Assembly (NCBI GenBank): GCA_937889645.1
Contig: CALBZE010000032.1
Location: 1-26,281 of the forward strand
DNA length: 26,281 bases
Direction: 5' to 3'
Origin: an uncultured bacterium
Lineage (GTDB): Bacteria; Gemmatimonadota; Gemmatimonadetes; Longimicrobiales; RSA9
Under the pieces are notes generated by a model that saw nothing but the letters and a program-made list of their open reading frames with translations, did no database searches and was not told the DNA's origin. The position numbers were made by a program, and so were the translations under genes. Shown here piece after piece: positions 21,662 to 26,281 of this stretch (position 1 is the stretch's first letter; the number at the start of each line of letters is the position of its first letter).

Positions 21662-22840
21662 ATGGCACGCGAATACATACTTACGAGCGAATCCGTCTCG
21701 GAAGGCCATCCGGACAAGGTGGCGGATCGGATCAGCGATTCGATCCTGGACGCGTACCTCTCCCGCGATGCCGAAGCGCGCGTGGCGTGCGAGACGCTGG
21801 TGACGACGAACCTGGTCGTCCTGGCGGGCGAGGTCCGGAGCACGGCGAAGCTCTCCGAGGGCGAGATAGATCGGATCGTGCGCGACGCGATCCGCGACAT
21901 CGGATACATCGAGGACGACGGCCGCTTCTGCGCCGACACGGTAGAGGTCCAGATCCGGCTGCACGAGCAGGCGGGCGAGATCGCCCGCGCGGTCGACAAG
22001 GCGGACCGTCGCGCTCAGGGCGCCGGCGACCAGGGGATGATGTTCGGCTACGCGAGCGACGAAACGCCCGAGTTGATGCCGGCGCCGATCACCTGGGCGC
22101 ACGATCTCCTCCGTCGCCTGGCCGGACTGCGTCACTCGGGCGCGGTCGCATGGCTGCGGCCGGACGCGAAGAGCCAGGTCTCGGTCCGCTACGTCGACGG
22201 CGAGCCGAAGGAGATCACCGGGCTCGTCCTCTCGACGCAGCATTCGCCAGACGTTTCGGCCGCGACGATCCGCGAGTTCGTCCTCGACGAGCTGGTGCCG
22301 CAGACGTTGCCGGAGGATAGACTCCCGGCCGACTGGAAGAACCGGGCGTGGGTGAACCCGTCGGGCTCGTTCGTCGAAGGCGGCCCGGCCACGGACACGG
22401 GGCTCACCGGCCGGAAGATCATCGTGGACACGTACGGCGGCGCGGCGCGGCACGGCGGCGGCGCGTTCAGCGGGAAGGACCCGTCGAAGGTGGACCGGTC
22501 GGCCGCGTACGCGGCGCGCTGGGCGGCGAAGAACGTGGTGGCGGCCGGCCTCGCGCGGCGTTGCGAGGTCTGCATCGCCTACGCGATCGGCGTGGCGGAG
22601 CCCGTCGCGATCGCGGTGGAGACGTTCGGCACCGCGACCACCGACGAGGCGGCGATCCGGCACTGGCTCCGCGAGCACTTCGACCTGACGCCGCGCGGGA
22701 TCATCGACGGGCTCGACCTGCTCCGTCCGATCTACACGCCGACGTCCGCCTACGGCCACTTCGGCCGGAAGGCTGAGGTCGAGGGCACGTTCCCCTGGGA
22801 GACGAAGTTGGTCGCCGCGGCCACGCGGGTGCCGGCTTGA
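21662..22840 (+). CDS. metK: S-adenosylmethionine synthetase
   Basis: Makes S-adenosylmethionine from methionine and ATP. 392 residues, standard length, starting MAREYILTSESVSEGHPDK with His16-Pro-Asp18. Signature 1 GAGDQGMMFGYA is at 120-131, and signature 2 GGGAFSGKDPSKVDRS is at 265-280. PATDTGLTGRKIIVDTYGG lies between. The ATG at 21662 has only a modest AGGGG ribosome-binding site 5 nt away, and in-frame sequence before it lies inside the terminator. Expression is expected to fall when SAM is high, through the leader described above. A GC-rich hairpin at 22918-22947 probably ends the transcript. Confidence 0.96.
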   Translation: MAREYILTSESVSEGHPDKVADRISDSILDAYLSRDAEARVACETLVTTNLVVLAGEVRSTAKLSEGEIDRIVRDAIRDIGYIEDDGRFCADTVEVQIRLHEQAGEIARAVDKADRRAQGAGDQGMMFGYASDETPELMPAPITWAHDLLRRLAGLRHSGAVAWLRPDAKSQVSVRYVDGEPKEITGLVLSTQHSPDVSAATIREFVLDELVPQTLPEDRLPADWKNRAWVNPSGSFVEGGPATDTGLTGRKIIVDTYGGAARHGGGAFSGKDPSKVDRSAAYAARWAAKNVVAAGLARRCEVCIAYAIGVAEPVAIAVETFGTATTDEAAIRHWLREHFDLTPRGIIDGLDLLRPIYTPTSAYGHFGRKAEVEGTFPWETKLVAAATRVPA

Positions 22841-22917
22841 GTCGCTCGCCGCGCCCGGCACGCGCTTTGCGCTCCCGGCGCGGCGATGGGCATTTCGTTT
22901 TCCCCCTGATTCCACCC

Positions 22918-22954
22918 CGCCGGCCGAGCGCCCATCCTCGGCCGGCGATCCTTT
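22918..22954 (+). terminator. Hairpin terminator candidate after metK
   Basis: CGCCGGCCGAG (22918-22928) is perfectly complementary to CTCGGCCGGCG (22937-22947), with an 8-nt loop and then ATCCTTT. The hairpin lies 78 nt after the metK stop and 38 nt before the next ATG. The downstream T-run is short, so termination may be partial. Confidence 0.5.
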
Positions 22955-22985
22955 CCGGGGGACGGAGAACGCGAGGCCGATCGAA

Positions 22986-23477
22986 ATGCGTCACATGAGG
23001 GACAGGGCCGCGGGCGTGATCGTGTTCCGGAGCACAGACGCCGGCTGCCTCTTCCTCCTCGTCCTCTCCCGGCTGACCAAGCGACCGCTGTGGGAATTCC
23101 CGAAGGGGGGCGTGGATGAGGGGGAGAGCCTGCTCGAGGCGGCACTCCGGGAACTACGCGAGGAGACCGGGCTGGCCGGCGAGGCGGTCCGCCTCGTCGA
23201 GGGATTCGAGCGCTCGGAGCGATACCTCTTCTCCGTCGGCCAGGGCGCGCGGCGCACCCTCATCCGGAAGAACGTCACGTACTTCCTCGCCGAGGCGCTG
23301 AGCGAGGAAGTGCGCATCTCGCCCGCGGAGGCGCACGAGTACGCCTGGGTCGACGTCGACGAGGCCTACCGCCGGATTCGATACAAGGAGCGACGACGAA
23401 TCCTGCTCGAGGCCGCGAAGGCGGCCGGATGCGCCCCGCCGGCCGCCTCAGTCCGAGATCAGCTCCCTAAGTCGTAG
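22986..23477 (+). CDS. Nudix hydrolase
   Basis: 163 residues with a complete Nudix box at 41-63 (G41, E47, RELREETGL at 55-63). The context WEFPKGG before the box, and LIRKNVTYFLAE after it, resemble diadenosine-tetraphosphatase-like Nudix enzymes (MutT/NudH side) rather than the subtype at 5446. N-terminal start ATG 22986; ATG 22995 is an alternative (RHM). The gene's last 30 bases overlap the convergent minus-strand gene. No ribosome-binding site is strong (GAGG about 10 nt upstream). Substrate undetermined. Confidence 0.88.
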   Translation: MRHMRDRAAGVIVFRSTDAGCLFLLVLSRLTKRPLWEFPKGGVDEGESLLEAALRELREETGLAGEAVRLVEGFERSERYLFSVGQGARRTLIRKNVTYFLAEALSEEVRISPAEAHEYAWVDVDEAYRRIRYKERRRILLEAAKAAGCAPPAASVRDQLPKS

Positions 23478-24008
23478 CGCGAGCGTGCGGTCCGGGAGGG
23501 CGAGCGCCTGGTCCAACACCTCCTCGGCCGACGCGCCGTAGAACGGCTCGACCGTGTCGACCCAGAGCCGACCCGACGGCGCTATGAAGAGCAGACGGCC
23601 GTACCACTGGTCGGCGTCGTGCCAGCACTGGAGCAGCACCCGCCACGCCGAGCCGTCCACTTCCAGACTCCGCAGATTCACCGCCTCGCCCGAGCTCCCC
23701 GGCGCGACCGCGATGCTCGGCCGCTTCCGCGGCCGCGACTCCGGCGCCGACGAGGGCGGCTCCTCCCGCTCGACCGGCAGCCGCGCGACCCCCTCCCACC
23801 CGCACATCAGGCACCACCGTCGCTGCAGCTCATCGCCCCGCAGCACGCGCGACGCCGCATTCAGCCACCGGGACCGCAGCCGGATCGTCTCCCCACCACA
23901 CAGCGCGCAGTTCCGCCCCTCATGCAGCGTCCGGAAGCTCACGGCCGCGCTGAGCCCGAGCGGCAGCGCGATGACGAGGAGCAGGTAGAGAACGATCAGA
24001 AGCGACAC
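23448..24008 (-). CDS. Membrane-anchored zinc-ribbon-like protein of unknown function
   Basis: Residues 2-22 are a transmembrane anchor (LLIVLYLLLVIALPLGL). Cys34-x2-Cys37 (CALC) and Cys66-x2-Cys69 (CLMC) then form a probable zinc ribbon with a 28-residue insert rich in Arg. A Ser/Pro/Arg-rich linker (about 80-110) leads to a C-terminal alpha/beta domain with WRVLLQCWHDADQWYGRLLFI and VEPFYGASAEEVLDQALALPD. I do not recognise the family. The start is uncertain: GTG 24008 gives 186 aa, TTG 24041 gives 197; neither has a clear ribosome-binding site. It converges with, and overlaps by 30 bp, the Nudix gene. It is divergent from htrA. Confidence 0.65.
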   Translation of the reverse strand: MSLLIVLYLLLVIALPLGLSAAVSFRTLHEGRNCALCGGETIRLRSRWLNAASRVLRGDELQRRWCLMCGWEGVARLPVEREEPPSSAPESRPRKRPSIAVAPGSSGEAVNLRSLEVDGSAWRVLLQCWHDADQWYGRLLFIAPSGRLWVDTVEPFYGASAEEVLDQALALPDRTLALRLRELISD

Positions 24009-24166
24009 GGCTCGAACGCGGTGAAGTTCCCACGATTCCAAGCCTGATGAGGGCAAGAAGCATACCCGGTGAACGTTTGGCGTCCGGCGTGTGTATGGAG
24101 CGCGTAAGCTGTAGTAAACACGTGAGATACGTGGTCGGTTGAGCGTATCCGGTGCAGGAGGTAGCA

Positions 24167-25663
24167 GTGCAGCCAGTGATTCGACAGCTAACGGCCGGCG
24201 CGGCGCTGGTCGTGACCACGGTGGCGGTGGCCACGGGGTTGGGCGCGGTCGGCGGCGACCGGCCGGCGAACGGCGATCTGGTCGTGGCCGGGTCCGCGTT
24301 CGGCGGTGACACGACGCCCCAGCAGTTGAGCCAGGCGTTCCGGCGCGCGGCCGAGCGGTCGCTGCCGGGCGTGGTGCATGTTCAGGTCCATGCGGTCCGC
24401 TCGGCACGCATTGAGGTGCCCGAGCCGTTCCGCGGCACGCCGTGGGAGGATCTGTTCCGTAGGGGTCAGCCTTCGCCGGCGCCGCGGGAGGGGAGCGGGT
24501 CCGGGTTCGTGTTCCGGCCGGACGGCTACATCCTGACGAACAACCATGTGGTCGAGGGGGCCGAGCGCGTGACGGTAGTGCTGCAGGATCGGCGCGAGTT
24601 CGACGCGGAGATCGTGGGTCGCGACCCGAACACGGACGTGGCGGTGCTGAAGGTCGACGCGAAGGACCTGCCGGTGGTGGAGCTCGGGCGCTCGGAAGAG
24701 GTGGAAGTCGGCGACTGGGTGGTCGCGTTGGGCTACCCGCTGCGCCTGGGCGCGACGGCGACGGCCGGGATCGTGAGCGCGAAGGGTCGCCAGCTCGGGA
24801 TCCTGAGGCGGGACGCCGAGGCGTCGGCGCCGCTCGAGCACTTCATCCAGACGGATGCGGCGATCAACCCGGGGAACTCGGGCGGTCCGCTGGTCGACCT
24901 GGAAGGGCGGGCGATCGGGATGAACACGGCGATCGCGAGCCCGACGGGCTACTACAGCGGGTACGGCTTCGCGGTGCCGATCGACCTGGTGAAGCGGGTG
25001 GCCGAGGACCTGATCGCGCACGGCGCGGTCCGTCGTCCGAAGCTGGGCGTCGCGATCGACGACGTCGACCCCGCCGACCGCGAGGTGTACCGTCTCGACC
25101 GTGCGGCGGGCGCCGAGATCAAGCGGGTGGAGGCGGGGAGCGCCGCCGAACGGGCGGGGCTGCGCCTCGGCGACGTGATCGTCGCGGTCGACGGCCGGGC
25201 CGTCGACTCGAGCGGCGAGCTGATGGAGCTCCTCGCCATGAAGAAGCCTGGCGACCGGGCGCGGCTCGACGTGGTCCGCTACGGCGAGCGGCTGCGGGTC
25301 GAGGTCGCGCTGGATAGCTTCGAGCCGGCCGTGAAGCCGAAGAAGGAGGCGGCGCGGGAGAGGGAAGATTCGCTCGCCCGCCTCGGCTTCGCGGCGTCGG
25401 AGCTGACGCCGGAGCTGGCGCGGCGGCTGCGGACCGAGGCGAAGCGCGGCGTCGTGGTCACGCAGGTCGAGGCCGGGAGTGCCGCGGAGCGCGCGGGGCT
25501 GCGCGCCGGGATGATCGTCGAGTCCTTCAACGGAGCCGACGTCGGCTCGGTCGCCGACCTGGAGAAGGCGGCCGGCGCGATGCGGTCCGGGCAGGCGATG
25601 TCGCTGGTGGTCCGGCTCCCCGACGGTGCGCGCACCATCATCAACTATCGACTGCGCGGCTGA
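24167..25663 (+). CDS. DegP/HtrA family serine protease with two PDZ domains
   Basis: Periplasmic quality-control protease. 498 residues from GTG 24167, which has AGGAGGT at 24156-24162 just upstream; a further in-frame GTG at 24152 lies upstream of that site. A signal or anchor helix spans about 7-28. The trypsin-like domain has His127 (TNNHVVEG), Asp157 (DPNTDVAVL) and Ser238 (INPGNSGGPL). PDZ1 covers about 275-365 and PDZ2 about 400-495; both carry VEAGSAAERAGLR, so the domains are similar to each other. A charged linker separates them (KPKKEAARERED). Homologue of DegP/DegQ/DegS; two PDZ domains favour DegP/DegQ. Likely acts on misfolded envelope proteins. Promoter not clearly visible. Confidence 0.93.
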   Translation: MQPVIRQLTAGAALVVTTVAVATGLGAVGGDRPANGDLVVAGSAFGGDTTPQQLSQAFRRAAERSLPGVVHVQVHAVRSARIEVPEPFRGTPWEDLFRRGQPSPAPREGSGSGFVFRPDGYILTNNHVVEGAERVTVVLQDRREFDAEIVGRDPNTDVAVLKVDAKDLPVVELGRSEEVEVGDWVVALGYPLRLGATATAGIVSAKGRQLGILRRDAEASAPLEHFIQTDAAINPGNSGGPLVDLEGRAIGMNTAIASPTGYYSGYGFAVPIDLVKRVAEDLIAHGAVRRPKLGVAIDDVDPADREVYRLDRAAGAEIKRVEAGSAAERAGLRLGDVIVAVDGRAVDSSGELMELLAMKKPGDRARLDVVRYGERLRVEVALDSFEPAVKPKKEAAREREDSLARLGFAASELTPELARRLRTEAKRGVVVTQVEAGSAAERAGLRAGMIVESFNGADVGSVADLEKAAGAMRSGQAMSLVVRLPDGARTIINYRLRG

Positions 25664-25797
25664 GCGCCCGATGGGATGGAGCTGGCGGCCGGGCGCGGCC
25701 AGGCGCCGGCCGACCGCGGCCTGCCGCCGGCGCCGTCGACATGTACCGACGAGCCAGCGCTCCCCGCGTGGACGGCACGCATAGTGCATCGCGAAAG

Positions 25798-25819
25798 ACG
25801 TTCCCGGAAGCGGGAACGT
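25798..25819. terminator. Perfect 9-bp hairpin after htrA
   Basis: ACGTTCCCG (25798-25806), loop GAAG, CGGGAACGT (25811-25819). It is 135 nt after the htrA stop and 93 nt before the lipoprotein start. No T-tract. It could be a terminator or part of the leader of the next gene. GGAAC in the 3' arm also resembles an extracytoplasmic sigma factor -35, but I see no convincing matching -10. Confidence 0.4.
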
Positions 25820-25911
25820 TCCGCGCGGGGAGCGCCGCCGGATCCGAGTCGCTCGCGTCGAGGAGGCGCGTGGCTCGCTCAGGGACCCTCAAGATCGGAA
25901 GAGAGGTGGGT

Positions 25912-26133
25912 ATGAAGCGCTCGTCGATGGTGTTGGTGACCGCGTCGCTGATCGGCTTCGTCGCGTGCGAGCAGCGGCCGGCCGAAGAGGTCCAGCAGGT
26001 GCCCGAAGTACAGGAGATGCCGGAGGCTCAGCCGATGACGCCGGCTCCGCCGCCGACCACCACGCCGATGCCGACGGACACCACGATGATGCAGCAACCG
26101 CAGCAGCCGACCGACACGATGCCGATGCGGTAA
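25912..26133 (+). CDS. Small Pro/Thr/Gln-rich lipoprotein
   Basis: 73 residues. N-terminal signal MKRSSMVLVTASLIGFVAC with the lipobox GFVAC, where Cys19 would be lipidated. The mature part is low complexity: Pro, Gln, Thr, Met and Glu repeats such as EVQQVPEVQEMPEAQ and MPTDTTMMQQPQQPTDTMP. No domain is recognised. The ATG at 25912 follows GAGAGGTGGGT, an adequate ribosome-binding site. Probably a flexible envelope tether or a rapidly evolving surface protein. It follows htrA by 248 nt on the same strand, with a hairpin between. Confidence 0.7.
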   Translation: MKRSSMVLVTASLIGFVACEQRPAEEVQQVPEVQEMPEAQPMTPAPPPTTTPMPTDTTMMQQPQQPTDTMPMR

Positions 26134-26189
26134 CCGCTCCCGACCTCGACGGGCGCGGGTACGGGCGAGGCCGATCGGTTCGGCGTGGG

Positions 26190-26206
26190 CCCCGCCGGGG
26201 GCGGGG
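26190..26206 (+). terminator. Hairpin after the lipoprotein gene
   Basis: CCCCGCC (26190-26196), loop GGG, GGCGGGG (26200-26206), 57 nt after the lipoprotein stop. No T-tract follows, so it is a weak candidate. The remaining 75 bases hold no gene that I can see. Confidence 0.35.
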
Positions 26207-26281
26207 TGGCGCTTCGCGAAGGGAGTGGTTCCAACGGGTGGAGGCTGGCCGGGCGTGCGTCGGCCGCGGGGGCGCCGATCG

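Noticed and set aside
1..26281. tRNA or rRNA genes
   Set aside because: I looked for T-arm-like GTTCGAATC segments and found none with an acceptor stem; no rRNA-like stretch is present.

Overview
The window is one GC-rich bacterial chromosome segment (about two thirds G+C, with many GTG/TTG starts and short overlaps between neighbouring genes). Gene content and protein style point to Gemmatimonadota or a close relative: MlaE/F/D lipid transport, a class A PBP with an STIPMQLARN glycosyltransferase motif, a DivK-like receiver, a DUF6941-like protein and a tandem PRC-barrel protein. The phylum call is inference; no rRNA or tRNA lies in the window. I count 25 protein-coding genes, all apparently chromosomal, with no phage, insertion sequence, CRISPR or obvious island.

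Layout. 1-647 is non-coding: a pair of hairpin repeats, then 7/21-nt and 14-nt tandem repeats and C-tracts ending at a sigma70-like promoter. 648-3162 is mlaE-mlaF-mlaD. 3241-10182 is a long co-directional run: lysC-asd (aspartate pathway), a Nudix hydrolase, an AI-2E family permease, a CDP-alcohol phosphatidyltransferase, a ferredoxin-NADP reductase-type flavoprotein, an unrecognised Cys/His-rich protein with a Rossmann-like start, and a single-domain receiver. 10291-11709 (minus) is a tandem pair of distantly paralogous unknown proteins. trxB (plus) converges on a minus-strand pair, PBP1A and a pteridine-reductase-like SDR. A second SDR diverges from these. 16737-17333 is a second intergenic hairpin-repeat region, followed by fumC. 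Then come arsR and a DUF6941-like gene (minus), a PIG-L deacetylase (plus), a PRC-barrel protein (minus), metK, a second Nudix gene, a membrane-anchored zinc-ribbon protein (minus), a DegP/HtrA protease and a small lipoprotein.

The most informative non-coding element is the metK leader. A TTGACA promoter is followed by a SAM-II-type aptamer, then an intrinsic terminator whose 5' arm is perfectly complementary over 8 nt to a segment inside the aptamer. This makes a complete SAM-responsive transcription attenuator readable from sequence. lysC and asd, which supply aspartate semialdehyde for methionine, lie in the same window.

Two intergenic repeat families were found by eye. Family 1 is a set of tandem 50-57-nt hairpins at 1-121 and 16931-17102 whose arms differ between copies but stay complementary. 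Family 2 is a roughly 45-nt GC-rich element downstream of the receiver gene and of fumC. Other points of interest are two promoters placed so close to the start codon that transcripts should be (nearly) leaderless, a strong G-quadruplex motif upstream of the mla promoter, and a convergent hairpin containing the stop codons of both flanking genes.
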